Positions 12,940 through 26,224 of a DNA stretch of 64,000 bases are shown piece after piece. The notes below the pieces were generated by a model. That model ran no database searches, was not told the origin of the DNA, and was given only the letters and a program-made list of their open reading frames with translations. Source of the stretch: Hypomesus transpacificus. Taxonomy: Eukaryota > Chordata > Actinopteri > Osmeriformes > Osmeridae. Position 1 is the stretch's first letter. Each line of letters begins with the position of its first letter. Made by a program: the position numbers and the translations under genes. The stretch is taken from NCBI RefSeq assembly GCF_021917145.1, contig NC_061082.1, forward strand, positions 16,719,682 through 16,783,681, written 5' to 3'.

Positions 12940-13199
12940 GTTTCAAGCAGGAAACTTGGGACCTGTGGAAACAGGAATAGAAAACTTAAACTTCTCCCTA
13001 TCCAAAATCAGCAGTTACATGTACACAAACAATATAAATCCATGCTACAATTCCGTTTCAAACTGCACAGCAGACAAGTCACACACCCAAAACACGTACC
13101 TCATACCTAAATATTGCAGCAAAGCTACCAGATTATCGATCAGTGAAAAACTGGCTCATATTTAATGACAAGAGGAACATGTATAATCCGCATGTGTAA

Positions 13200-14050
13200 A
13201 CAATGGCGTTTTTGCCGTTTTTTAGAGAATCAATCAACACAGCAAAACTGACACCTAGGTAGCTAGCTAGCTAGATGCACCCCCGAATTACCTACAAAAT
13301 GAGCCAAGAATTAAGAAATTTGAACGAAAATTAGAGAAACGAGAGCATTAAATGTAGCTGGATCTCCGGTTCATATGTAGCTTAAACAATAGCGTTTTTG
13401 CCATTTTTCAGAGAATGAATCAACAAAGCAAAACTGACACCTAACTAGTTACATACACCACCGAATTACTTACAGAAAGAGCCAAGAATTAAGAAATGTG
13501 AATTTAAATGAGAGAAACGAGAGGATTAAATGTAGCTGGAAACTCCGGTTCATATGTTGCTAGCTAGCTTAAACAATGGCGTTGTTGCCGTTTTTCAGAG
13601 AATAATTCAACACAGCAAAACTGACACCTTGGTAGTTACATGCACCCCCGAATTACCTACAAAATGAGCCAAGAATTAAGAAATTTGAACGAAAATTAGA
13701 GAAACGAGAGCATTAAATGTAGCTGGATCTCCGGTTCATATGTAGCTTAAACAATAGCGTTTTTGCCATTTTTCAGAGAATGAATCAACAAAGCAAAACT
13801 GACACCTAACTAGTTACATACACCACCGAATTACTTACAGAAAGAGCCAAGAATTAAGAAATGTGAATTTAAATGAGAGAAACGAGAGGATTAAATGTAG
13901 CTGGAAACTCCGGTTCATATGTTGCTAGCTAGCTTAAACAATGGCGTTGTTGCCGTTTTTCAGAGAATAATTCAGCACAACAAAACTGACACCTAGCTAG
14001 TTACATGCACCCCCGAATTACTTACAAAAAGAGCCAAGAATTAAGAAATT
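13200..14050. repeat. Dimeric minisatellite in intron 1, copy B
   Basis: Five subunits, at about 13200, 13385, 13571, 13750 and 13936, of the same two alternating types as in A. One 365-bp dimer fewer than in A and C. Confidence 0.9.
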
Positions 14051-14059
14051 AGAACTTAC

Positions 14060-14312
14060 CTCGGAAAAACGAGAGCATTGACTGTATATTACTGTATTCG
14101 CATGTTACTAGCAGCCGCCATTGTTTTTAAAATACAGACGAACCTAGTTTGACGTCACGGACAAACATGAGCCTGATTGGTCTGTTGAGCAAAGGGCTCG
14201 CTCAACATGGCTCAATGATTGGCTAATTTCTGCTCAACTCTGCTCAGCTCTGCTCAGCTCTGCTCAACCATTGGCCGCTAGTAGGGACTTGTCTGTTCGA
14301 CCGCCTGGGAAT
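14060..14312 (-). promoter_or_regulatory. Promoter and untranslated exon 1, copy B
   Basis: Same elements as in copy A: donor bordering 14060, YY1-like ACAATGGCGGC, CRE TGACGTCA at 14150-14157, CCAAT boxes, GCTGAGCAGA-type repeats, and the 14-base 5S C-box match at 14299-14312. Confidence 0.6.
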
Positions 14313-14494
14313 GGCTCACCTCCCCCCCAAGTCCCTATTGCTCATCCTGGGATCACGATCACTTCCTGGGATCTCGTGATGGCGCTTTATTACACATTGT
14401 AGTTATTATATATGAATACATGAATTAAAACTCTCCCAAATCTTTTTAATTAATTGAAAAACAACCGAGATTAATCTTATTTGTCAGACAGGTT

Positions 14495-15120
14495 GGATTT
14501 AGTAAAAAACAACATCCCCTGCACCAAAGAATTATATTTCTACATGAACCATGCAAGGAAAGTACCACAAAATATTCTATTAGAATTGACAGAAAGGTTG
14601 GATTTAGTAAGAAACAACAGCTCCTGCACCAAAGAATGATATTTCTACATGAACCATGCAAGGAAAGTACCACAAAATATTCTATTAGAATTGACAGAAA
14701 GGTTGGATTTAGTAAGAAACAACAGCTCCTGCACCAAAGAATGATATTTCTACATGAACCATGCAAGGAAAGTACCACAAAATATTCTATTAGAATTGAC
14801 AGAAAGGTTGGATTTAGTAAGAAACAATAGCTCCTGCACCAAAGAATGATATTTCTACATGAACCATGCAAGGAAAGTACCACAAAATATTCTATTAGAA
14901 TTGACAGAAAGGTTGGATTTAGTAAGAAACAACAGCTCCTGCACCAAAGAAGGATATTTCTACATGAACCATGCAAGGAAAGTACCACAAAATATTCTAT
15001 TAGAATTGACAGAAAGGTTGGATTTAGTAAGAAACAACAGCTCCTGCACCAAAGACTGATATTTCTACATGAACCATGCAAGGAAAGTACCACAAAATAT
15101 TCTATTAGAATTGAGTTAAT
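14495..15120. repeat. 105-bp minisatellite between units B and C
   Basis: Same array as at 6390-7015, offset by 8105 bp, with the same variant positions. It was therefore duplicated together with the unit. Confidence 0.9.
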
Positions 15121-15239
15121 CATGAGGAGCTGAACAAGATGCAGAGAGTTCGGGTCCTGAGGCACGTGGAAATGCCAGCTACCTTTCAGGCAGCCCCCCT
15201 TGGTCAGAACTTGGAACCTCTGGCTATCTTTGTCCAGTA

Positions 15240-15245
15240 TTTATT
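15240..15245 (-). terminator. Probable polyadenylation signal, gene C
   Basis: AATAAA on the minus strand about 210 bp past the stop codon, as in gene B. Confidence 0.5.
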
Positions 15246-15454
15246 ACAGTATTCAGTAACTTTGATATATAAACTTTGGTATAAACATATAAAACATATA
15301 TAAACATAAAATATAAACATATTGAACATATCAAACATATCAAACATATCAAACATATCAAACATATCAAACATATAAACAAATTGAACATATCAAACAT
15401 AATAAAATATAAACCATATAAAATATACAAACTAAAACTGAAATCACAAGTGCA

Positions 15455-18400
15455 CTAAGGTGCTTTCCTTTTTTCTAATACATCATTAACCACCCTTTTG
15501 AAATGCTCAAAACTTTCATACACCACACCTTCAAAACCCAAAGTGGTGGCCTTTCTGGTTACAGGGCAGAACGTAAAGATTTTCTGGTTGCTTCCAGAAA
15601 CCGTATCTTTTGAGGGTGTGTATCTCTTACGCTGCCCCCCACAATTGGGTACCTGGCACGCCCCGCATGGCCTCAAGGATCTATGAGGCTTGGCTGGTTT
15701 GGACACAGGTACAGGTGGCGGTGCTGCTGGAATAAAGCCAGCACTGCCCTGACTGCAGGATGTCCCCAGCAGCATCATGGATGGAGCCCGTGGCTGTGCC
15801 GGGACCACCAGCAGTACTGGCGCTGCAGACACTTGAGGCGGGATGTACGTGGCAGGCTTGGGCTGGATGGGCTTGTTCCCCTGCTCTGCTGGTTTCTTCA
15901 TTTCTAGCCTGCAATAACATGCGGGGAGTGACAGGATAGTGTAAGCATTCAACTATGTAAATTGGTGGTTAAGTTTACTTGTGAAAGAATGTACTTACCT
16001 TCGCTTTGCACCACGCCTTTCCCCAGCCAGGTGATCCAGGTTTTCGTACTGTACCTGAGCTCGAGCTGGAACCGGTAGGGTTGTTGGCAGATTAGGTGCC
16101 TCTGGCATGGGGTCATAAGACAGTACTCTCTTGTGGACTTTCACCTTGGGCACAACTGTCGCCCAGTAGTTGGCCTTTTTCTCTTCCTTTCTGATGAAGT
16201 TGGAGATTGACTTGGCGTTAAGATTTGGCAGGGGAATGGACAGGTTGCTCAGAATGGGATCGTCCCTAACTTGATCCACAATCCTTTTGTACTGCGCCTT
16301 TATAGCAGTATTCACTTTACTGGGGCTGGATTGGAGACTGGCTGGTGGACGGTTTTTCAGCATCTTTATGACCAGGTACAAGAGTCGGGTGTCTTCGGTC
16401 ACCTGTGCTGCCTGAGGGTAACGCATCCAGCTGAACTTGGTCTTCTGAGCTGCCCTGTTCTCAGGTGTGTCTGCCCCCAGACACCGTCCAAACAGGGTGA
16501 AGCCCCATCTGGACTCGTACTTTTTAACAAAGCTCGAAGCGGTCTTGTCGTGGTCTAGAAGGGAACCAGCAGCAGCTACAATCTTCTGCCTCAGCTTGGC
16601 AGGTACTAGGTGCTGGTCACTATTGTCTGCCAGTTCCAGAAGCAGCAAGGCCAGTGCTTCTACTTCCTCCAATCCTGGCAGATGCATATGACTCTGTTTC
16701 ATCAGGACATCCTGCAGTGCAGGGCTATCCTCTTCCTCCACCTGCTCTACTTGTGTGAGGCTGACATGTGCCCTACTGATGGTGTCCATGTGATCTTCCC
16801 CTGAATCTGACCACAAGTCAACACCCTCATCTTCTGACTCCTCTTTGCTCTGTTCAGCCGACTCCTCACGATCACCTTCACGAGACTCCTCAACGTCACG
16901 AGACTGCTCTTCTTCAACTGCAAATATGTAACGTATAAACAACAAATGTGTCAGGACAGTTAAAACAGTGTTGACAGAAAGGAGTGGGTATGGAAACATG
17001 AGTAACATCATTGCTTTATAAGTAAGTGCTGTACTGTGTGACTTTACTCTTTTCTGCATAGTAATCCCCGGCAGTGAAGTCGGTGGACTGGCATGCGGCA
17101 TATTCCACGCCGAGAAGTTCCTCCTCCTCTGGGCTGTCGTACTTCTCTGGGTAGGGCAGAGGAGCAAAGAAGTTGGGCTCCAGCACGTGGTCTTTGCCGA
17201 AGAGCAGTTCAGCCTGCCGGTTCATGCGCTGGATCTGCCTAGCATCCATACAGGTCGTCTGCCGCCCCTTGCCACCAGCAACACGGAGTGATTCCATACG
17301 GCTGTTCCACTGCACAGCAAATGTGATAAGATACACCTGAAACACATGACCATGTATATGTGTTACAGAAAATATATACAATTAGGAGGGATGATGTATC
17401 AAAGCTATGGAAAACATGTATAATGGATTATAAATAGAACATTTGCTATGAAGGAGTGTTTATATTTCATAATTTACTTGGAATGGCAGAATTCCACATC
17501 TCTTTGAAGGAACGGCATTGTACAGGTGTGCATGCAACCCCTCCAAAGAGTTACTGCCTCGTCGGCACCTGTACTTGTTCAACCGAACACCGTTCAGCAC
17601 CACTTCCTTCACGGACACATAGAGCTGTATACCAGGAGGATCCTGTAGAACACATCACATTGCCAAGCATGTCAAGATGATTTTACAATGTCTAGATAAA
17701 GAAAGAACTTTAGGGATTAACTACAAAGTCATAAACTCACCTGCATACAACTGAGATGCTTGCTTGCGTTTGTCCAGTGAGCATCGACTGCCTCTGCTGA
17801 CTTAAAGAGGTGGATTCCATCAATATCAAGGCCAGCTGGTCCCTTGAACTCGGCAATGATGGCCTCCACCACAGACGCAGTCTCCTGTAACATTCAATCC
17901 CATTTCAATAATTCAAAATCACATTTCAAAAATTGAAGTTTTGTTGTGCTCATTTCTAATGATTGTATATGTATCTTTCATGATTAGATTTGATCGTAAT
18001 TCAGTACAGTAAAAAATATTTTAACAAAAGGTGACAGATGCTTCATACTTATGTTACTCATGCATAGATTTCTTTAAAACATACCTCAACACCTCGGGTG
18101 ATGCGTCTGACGTAGGCCTTCACCTGGTGAGGCTTGAGGAAATGGATCATTTCCTCTTCAGCATGGTTGGTATACAGGTCAGGGTTACCATTCCTGACTG
18201 CCTGGACCAGCAGCATCATGTCATCCCGGTTGTAGGCCATCACTGCCCCTGCCAAGGCACTCATGAAGACGCCGTACTTTGCATGGCTCTGTTTGATGAC
18301 GACTGCTTCCCAGCGGTGCAGCCAGTGTCGGACATCCAGTCTGACCATGGTGCCCTCCTGAACCCAGTCATGGAACAGGGTCTCAAGAAACGATGACCCA

Positions 18401-21044
18401 CTGTCACTGAAATGATATCAACGTTTGTTGCATCACATGTACAAAAAGGTCAATGAATTTAAATATCAATTTCCTCATTAGTGTTATCATTATAAATAAT
18501 TGTTGTTTAATTTACCGACAGCAGTTGTTGTCTGCATAGATTATTTTGGGCGCTGGGGCCTTGGCACGCCGAAACCTGGCAATCAGGCCTCTTGCCATAC
18601 GCCTGTAGCACCCCTCAGACTCTGCTGCCACGACCACTGTTGTCACAAACTGGCCCCACTCGTTTAATACACTGGTGACATACTGCATGGTGTCCTGGCC
18701 ATCACCGTATATCTTCTTGAGGATCTAAAAAACACATTGTTTCTTTATAAATCATAATGCACAATTCAATCATCAAGAACTAGTGAGTTCATGAGTATGA
18801 CAGAATACTGATCGAAGTGATATTATATACAAACCTTTTTTGTGCCATCGATGCAGAGTATTTCTCCAGTTGTGCTGAGGATGGAGGCCCTGTACACTGG
18901 AATCATCTCCATCTCTGCAATGAGGTGTGCGCGCCTCAAGACAGCAGGACATGGCAGGGGGGACATGGGGAGAGGAGGGGTGTAGCTGCCAGCAGCTTTA
19001 ACATAGGGCAGAATTCCTGAAGTGTGTGCCTCATACAGGAGGGTCTGGTATAGGTCGCGGCGCTCCACATACCACTCGTCATGGCCCTGCTGCAAGAGTC
19101 TTTGCACCTTACTCATGGACGTGGAGTTTAGCCGGTCGCCTAGCAGGGTGACCACGCCTCTGTCAATGGCACGCTTACCACACAGAATGGCAGGGAACAT
19201 GCACCTGATGGCTGGGGCAAGCTTCATCAATATTTTGGGACTGTATGCCATCCACAGGTACTGTTGTGCATCTCCTCTATCTGGCTGCCTAACCTTTTCA
19301 CAAAATGGACACTTCAGCTTCTCGGTCAACAGGGTGTAGTAGTTCTTCATCCCGCACACTTGCCGAGCATAGCTGCCAAAGCCCTTCAACTCCAGGTATT
19401 CCCCTGGCGGTGCACAGCAGTCTGTGTTGGGACAGCGGATCTTGGCTTGCATGACGCCGACTGGTCTCCAGAAGAAGGTATGAGTTGTGAAAAAAGCCAG
19501 CATGTTGGGCACCGCTCCCTTGACAGATGTAGGTAGAGGAGGTGGGTGGAACTCCATCTTTTTCTTCAACAGCTTTCTCTCCACTGTCTCTCCGCTGGCG
19601 TTCCTGTACGTGGTTGAGCGTTCAAAAAGACCGTAAGTCTCGTCTTGTTTAAGCCACTTGACATTCGGAGCTGCCATACCAAGGGCTTGAGCAGATGCAG
19701 GTGGTTGGTCCCAGTATCTCTGCCATCCCTCCAGCACTACGCCCCCGGAGTCTGAGGAAAAGGCCTCTGCTTGAGATGTGCTGGGTCTGTTTTCCCCTGG
19801 TTTGAGCTTTCCCCAGGTGGTAAGCTGTGTGGAGACAGGCACCTCGGACTCGTGAAGGAGTTTTTCTGAAGAGACACACAAAAATTGCAATTAGTGCTTT
19901 ATAATAATACATTTCATTTAGTAGATACATGTCATTAGACCAAAACACTTTTGGCATCAATTTTGTTCGAATAATAGAAGAACACAATGTATAAATATGT
20001 ACATGAATTACAGTATGTAATATTGTATAAGGGACTTGTTTGACTGTTGCCTCTTTTACGGTATCAGTGCACTGACCTCTGAGACCCTTTAAGGAAACGA
20101 TTCTGTGCATTTTATATATGTACTGTCCACCTACTGTATTTCAGCATGTCATGAGAGACAGGGTATTCATTCATGCTCTCAGTTTGTCCTGAACTGATGA
20201 TTTGATCCGGCCATCCTTTGTTGTGACTCTTTTCAGCCTGCCTTCATACTGAGAATTCACCTAACAATTACCCACCTGCAGCAGTCAACAGTTCAGCATC
20301 AGTTGCATAGTTGGGATCCTGCTCTAACCTGGAGGCCGTGCACTCAGCCTTCTTTCTTTCTACCTTCTCTGTTTTCTGTTTCTACAAGAAATGTATAGTA
20401 AATGCCTTTGTGATGACGGTGATGATAGGTGCTAATTCTATTCATCAACAAAACAGTAATTGATTGTGAAAGCATCTAAAGACAAGACATTCACTCAGTC
20501 ATCTTACCTCCAACCTCTTCTCAAGATGACAAGTCACCGAAGGGAACTCCTTGACAAATTCAAGCAGCCGTGTCTTTTCCCACTTGAGAAAGTCGTTCTG
20601 CTCCCCCTTCAAGCAGTACTCGGCGAGCAACCACACAACCCATCCTATGTCGTTTTCAAGTAACCATTTGAAGGATTGCCCGGCGTACCTTCCAAATGTA
20701 CAGACCAACTGGGCTGTCCACATCTCCCCTCCAGATTTCTTCGCCTCCGCCTCTGCCGTTTCAGGATTCAGCCATGTGGGGTCTATTGCTGCGCAGGGTG
20801 CATTGGCCACATGGTCAGCCACGCTCTTGGCTTCCTCCGTACAGTGCAGCCTTGCCTCTCCCGGCCTGTACAAAGGGATCTTCGGGTACTGGTGTTGCTT
20901 GAGGTGGGAGTGTAACTGATGCTTGGAAGTGAATTCTTTCCCACAAACATCACACTTGTTTTCCTTGGCGAAATGGGTCTTCATGTGTCGTGTCAAATTT
21001 GATTTTAAAGTGAAACTTTTGCTACACACGTTACACTTCTCCAT
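15455..21044 (-). CDS. Intact transposase-like gene, copy C (1391 aa, 10 coding exons)
   Basis: Exons: 20508-21044, 20276-20381, 18835-19865, 18516-18724, 18085-18406, 17741-17884, 17478-17642, 17048-17336, 15999-16917, 15455-15908. Translation and splice sites are the same as in copy B (domains described there), so the proteins should be identical. Introns match B as well. Keeping a 4.2-kb coding frame intact in two copies means either very recent duplication, ongoing homogenisation, or selection; identical introns favour the first two. Confidence 0.85.
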
Positions 21045-21304
21045 GTTTCAAGCAGGAAACTTGGGACCTGTGGAAACAGGAATAGAAAACTTAAACTTCT
21101 CCCTATCCAAAATCAGCAGTTACATGTACACAAACAATATAAATCCATGCTACAATTCCGTTTCAAACTGCACAGCAGACAAGTCACACACCCAAAACAC
21201 GTACCTCATACCTAAATATTGCAGCAAAGCTACCAGATTATCGATCAGTGAAAAACTGGCTCATATTTAATGACAAGAGGAACATGTATAATCCGCATGT
21301 GTAA

Positions 21305-22520
21305 ACAATGGCGTTTTTGCCGTTTTTTAGAGAATCAATCAACACAGCAAAACTGACACCTAGGTAGCTAGCTAGCTAGATGCACCCCCGAATTACCTAC
21401 AAAATGAGCCAAGAATTAAGAAATTTGAACGAAAATTAGAGAAACGAGAGCATTAAATGTAGCTGGATCTCCGGTTCATATGTAGCTTAAACAATAGCGT
21501 TTTTGCCATTTTTCAGAGAATGAATCAACAAAGCAAAACTGACACCTAACTAGTTACATACACCACCGAATTACTTACAGAAAGAGCCAAGAATTAAGAA
21601 ATGTGAATTTAAATGAGAGAAACGAGAGGATTAAATGTAGCTGGAAACTCCGGTTCATATGTTGCTAGCTAGCTTAAACAATGGCGTTGTTGCCGTTTTT
21701 CAGAGAATAATTCAACACAGCAAAACTGACACCTTGGTAGTTACATGCACCCCCGAATTACCTACAAAATGAGCTAAGAATTAAGAAATTTGAACGAAAA
21801 TTAGAGAAACGAGAGCATTAAATGTAGCTGGATCTCCGGTTCATATGTAGCTTAAACAATAGCGTTTTTGCCATTTTTCAGAGAATGAATCAACAAAGCA
21901 AAACTGACACCTAACTAGTTACATACACCACCGAATTACTTACAGAAAGAGCCAAGAATTTAGAAATGTGAATTTAAATGAGAGAAACGAGAGGATTAAA
22001 TGTAGCTGGAAACTCCGGTTCATATGTTGCTAGCTAGCTTAAACAATGGCGTTGTTGCCGTTTTTCAGAGAATAATTCAACACAGCAAAACTGACACCTT
22101 GGTAGTTACATGCACCCCCGAATTACCTACAAAATGAGCCAAGAATTAAGAAATTTGAACGAAAATTAGAGAAACGAGAGCATTAAATGTAGCTGGATCT
22201 CCGGTTCATATGTAGCTTAAACAATAGCGTTTTTGCCATTTTTCAGAGAATGAATCAACAAAGCAAAACTGACACCTAACTAGTTACATACACCACCGAA
22301 TTACTTACAGAAAGAGCCAAGAATTAAGAAATGTGAATTTAAATGAGAGAAACGAGAGGATTAAATGTAGCTGGAAACTCCGGTTCATATGTTGCTAGCT
22401 AGCTTAAACAATGGCGTTGTTGCCGTTTTTCAGAGAATAATTCAGCACAACAAAACTGACACCTAGCTAGTTACATGCACCCCCGAATTACTTACAAAAA
22501 GAGCCAAGAATTAAGAAATT
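21305..22520. repeat. Dimeric minisatellite in intron 1, copy C
   Basis: Seven subunits, as in A. It shares with A two private variants: gagctaagaatt near 21772 (5199 in A), and an extra T-for-A change in gaatttagaaatg near 21957 (5383 in A). These sit in the dimer missing from B. Confidence 0.88.
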
Positions 22521-22529
22521 AGAACTTAC

Positions 22530-22782
22530 CTCGGAAAAACGAGAGCATTGACTGTATATTACTGTATTCGCATGTTACTAGCAGCCGCCATTGTTTTTAA
22601 AATACAGACGAACCTAGTTTGACGTCACGGACAAACATGAGCCTGATTGGTCTGTTGAGCAAAGGGCTCGCTCAACATGGCTCAATGATTGGCTAATTTC
22701 TGCTCAACTCTGCTCAGCTCTGCTCAGCTCTGCTCAACCATTGGCCGCTAGTAGGGACTTGTCTGTTCGACCGCCTGGGAAT
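22530..22782 (-). promoter_or_regulatory. Promoter and untranslated exon 1, copy C
   Basis: Same elements as in A and B: donor bordering 22530, CRE at 22620-22627, CCAAT and GCTGAGCAGA repeats, and the 5S C-box 14-mer at 22769-22782. Confidence 0.6.
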
Positions 22783-22824
22783 GGCTCATGACCCCCCCAA
22801 GTACATATTGCTCAACCCTGGGAT

Positions 22825-24211
22825 CGATCGAAAATGATCAAAAAGGATGGTTCCATCTGGTGGTCAGTGTTATTTACAGAAATTGTCATATACAAGGCCT
22901 GGTTTATTGAAATCTACTAGTCTGCTGAATGTTTTGTTTATTATTTTCATAGTTACCTTTTTGTAATGTATCAGTACATTCTCACTTTGTCTGGAAGACA
23001 TCAAAGCCCTTCACAGAACTCGTGACCACACAGGGGGTACAGCCAGCGCACAGTGGGGTGTATTCACACCTGTGGTAGTGGCGGAGAAGAAACAAGGACT
23101 TCTAATTGCTTTGATGTGTCTTTTTTTACACTATCCCACCCCTTCTGAAACCCAAGCATACAGAGACTCCAAAATACTTTTACAACTTTTATTTTTCACC
23201 CAGAATGTGTTTCATTTAAAAGGCAATGAATGAAAACACAAGTAAACAAGATCTGTTTGGTTTAAAGCTCGCTCACCACGACAAGGTACAGATCTACGAG
23301 CGAGAACACGAGACAAACATGTGAACAATAGTTAAACATGACAGACATACAAACATCACAAGGACACGCGCACATAAATAACATTGATAATAATTAAAAA
23401 CACAAACTTGTACTTAAGATAAAAATTAACAATTAGTTTGTACAGGCCAAAGCCCAATAAAGAACAGGATTATCCAAAGACTCAGGTCACTAATCAACAA
23501 ATAAAGGCTCAAGCCTGTTACATTTTTTTGTGTGTTTTCTTTGGCAAACTTTTGTTAAACACGAACCAAACAAAGACATGCAAACATTACAAAGACATGA
23601 AGCTGACAAAGACAAACAAACAAACACACACACACACATGACAAAAACACATATTATCAGAACATGAACAACCACTAAAGGGTATGTAAACTGTTTGTGT
23701 TAGATAGGAACTGATTAAGGTTAAAATGATTGAGGTTAGATTGGCCTTGATATTGTAGATAGGCCAGAAGATGTTTGTATAAAAAAAAGAGATACTACAA
23801 AGTGCATTTTAACAGCAACGTAAATAATACATATTATCAGAACATGAACAACCACTAAAGGGTATGTAAACTGTTTGTGTTAGATAGGAACTGATTAAGG
23901 TTAAAATGATTGAGGTTAGATTGGCCTTGATATTGTAGATAGGCCAGAAGATGTTTGTATAAAAAAAAGAGATACTACAAAGTGCATTTTAACAGCAACG
24001 TAAATAATAATAAAAAACTAACACAAGAACATTCTTAAGTAAAACTGTAAAGTGCATTATTTTGAACTTCTGAACTATATAAATAAATAGATAATTTTGT
24101 TTGTGTTTCAAAGTGCTTCAGCAAGTGCAAGCACACAAACAAACAAACAAGCCTCTTTCTCTTTCTTACAGATGGCAAGTGGCATCACACAGGTAAAATA
24201 TTTACAGTTAT
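22825..24211. other. Array edge to paralogue D; no gene recognised
   Basis: AT-rich sequence with a short CA run near 23628-23640 and the exact 180-bp tandem duplication listed separately. It probably includes the 3' untranslated region of paralogue D, but no clear polyadenylation signal could be assigned. Confidence 0.5.
23649..24008. repeat. Exact 180-bp direct duplication
   Basis: Positions 23649-23828 recur at 23829-24008 without visible difference. No coding content. Confidence 0.92.
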
Positions 24212-26200
24212 TTACACACTCTTTTCCAACTCCACATCCACCACACTTTTAAAGTGTTCAAAGCTGTCATACACCACTTTGTCAAACCCAGAGGTGGTGG
24301 ATTTCCTAGTGGATGGACAGTAGGAGAATATCTTCTGGGTGCTTCCAGCCACTTTGTCCTTGGAAGGTGTGTACCTCTTCCGCTGTCCACCACAATTAGG
24401 CACGTGGCAAGCCCCACATGGCCGCAAGGACTTGTTTGGCATGAATGCCTTGACTGTTGGTGCAGGAGGTACAAAGCTCTGGCTGCACGATGGCCCACGA
24501 AACAGGACGGAGGGAGCCTGTGGCTGTGCGGGGAGAACCAGCAGTATGGGTGCTGCCGACACAGGGGGTGGTCCATAGATGGACGCAGCAGGCTTTGGCT
24601 GGAGGTGGGTGGACGCAGTAGGCCTCGGCAGAATGAGGGTGGGCTCAGCAGGCTTTGGCCGAGTGAAGGAGGATGACGCCGTGGGCTGAACGGGCCGGTT
24701 CACAGGAGGCACAGGCTGTGACAGCTGACAGCACTTTCAGGTGAGGCGTCACCTTCGGCACTACAGTCGCCCCGTAGTTGGCCTTTTTCTCCTCCCTGGC
24801 AGTGAAGGTCGAGATGGACTTGGCGTTCAAGTTGGGCAGTGGAATGGCGAGACTGCCGAGGATGGGGTCGTCTCGGACTCGGTCTGCAATCCTCTTATAC
24901 TGTCCCTTCAAAGAAGCCGTGATCTTGCTGGGGGAGGTGAGCTGATTGGTCGGCGCTCGGTTCTTCAGCATCTTGAGGAGGAGGTAGAGCAGGCGACTGT
25001 CCTCGGTCACCTGTGCCGCCTGAGCGTACCTCATGCAGCCAAACTTTGTTTTCTGGGCTGCTCTGGTCTCGGGAGAGTCCGCCCCAAGGCACCGACCGAA
25101 CAAAGTGTAGCCCCACCTGGACTCGTATCGCTTGACGAAGCGGGCGGCGGTCTTGTCGTGGTCGTGGAGAGAGCTGGCGGCGGCGGCGATCTTCTGCCTG
25201 AGGTCAGCCGGCACTAGGTGGTGGTCGCTGTTGTCGGCCAGTTCCAGGAGGAGCAAGGCCAGTGCTTCGACTTCCTCTATACCTGGCAGATGCAGATGTC
25301 GATGGCTCATCAGCACGTCTTGTAGGGCAGGACTGTCCTTCTCTTCCGCCTGTTCTGCCTGGGTGAGGACGACGTGCTTCCCACAGACTCTGTCTATCGG
25401 GTCCTCCTCTGGATCAGAAGACATGCCGAGACCCTCGTCCGCCGTCTCGTCGTCTCCCTGCTCTGTTGACTCTTCCTCCTCCTCCTCTTCCTCACGCGAC
25501 TGCTCTTCCTCAACTGCAAATATGTAATTGTACTAATCACAAACATGTCTACACAACAATAGGTTTTTTTTGCACCAGGTTCATTGTTTAAGTATGTGAT
25601 CAAGTACTGTACCTTTCTGCACGTAGTAGTCCCTCGGAGTGAAGCTGGTGGACTGGCACATGGCGTACTCGACACCAAGGAGCTCCTCCTCGTCGGGGTG
25701 CTCGTACACTTCGGGGACCGGCATCGGTGCAGCAAAGTTGGGCTCCAGGACGTGCTCCTTGCCGAAGAGAACCTCGGCTTGCTGGTTGACGCGCTGGATC
25801 TGCTGCGCGTCCAAGCACGACGTCTGCCGGCCATGACCACCAGCGACACGGAGCGATGCCATGCGGTGGTTCCACTGCATGGCAAAGGACACCAAGTATA
25901 CCTGAAACACATTTTCATTTTGACTGTTATTGTGTACAATGTTTACAAGTGATGACTGGAGCTGTGAAATAAAATGTATCATTGAAACTATCATTGACAC
26001 TTTTCTTTTTAAAAGATACTGTATGATGTGCTATATGAACATGTGTCTGCAATAAAGCTTTATATATATATATTATGTTTTAATCACTCACTTGGAATGG
26101 CATAATCCCACATCGCTGTGAAGGGACGGCATTGAACAGGTGGGCGTGCAACCCCTCCAGAGAGTTGCTGCCTCGCCGGCACTTGTGTTTAGGCTTCTCA
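24212..26200 (-). pseudogene. Paralogue D of the transposase-like gene, 5'-truncated
   Basis: Equivalents of exons 8 to 11 only. 26093-26195 keeps the RRGSNSLEGLH motif with the presumed catalytic Glu but is broken upstream. 25614-25901 matches exon 9, about 25515-24730 the acidic exon 10, and 24712-24212 the final exon with Cys residues in the same spacing (CGAC, NCGG, YCPS). Protein similarity to B is high but clearly diverged. The intron between exons 10 and 11 and the end of exon 10 are missing, which puts the final exon out of frame. The zinc fingers, DUF6729-like domain and both presumed catalytic Asp residues are absent, so this cannot encode a working enzyme. Confidence 0.85.
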
Positions 26201-26224
26201 ATGTTTCATCTGGTACAGTAAACA

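Larger units (their letters stand above)
6250..14354. repeat. Tandem unit B, 8105 bp
   Basis: Complete unit running from the gene's 3' flank, through a 105-bp minisatellite, to its promoter. It is 365 bp shorter than the corresponding C unit because one dimeric repeat of the intron 1 minisatellite is missing. Elsewhere it aligns base for base with A and C as far as could be read. Confidence 0.9.
14355..22824. repeat. Tandem unit C, 8470 bp
   Basis: Third unit. It matches B throughout except for the extra minisatellite dimer. At the right edge (from about 22788) the match to A and B becomes imperfect and is lost after about 22824, marking the end of the array. Confidence 0.9.

Noticed and set aside
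1-22824. The three units as a CRISPR-like or prokaryotic repeat array
   Set aside because: The repeat unit is 8 kb, with spliced genes and eukaryotic promoters.
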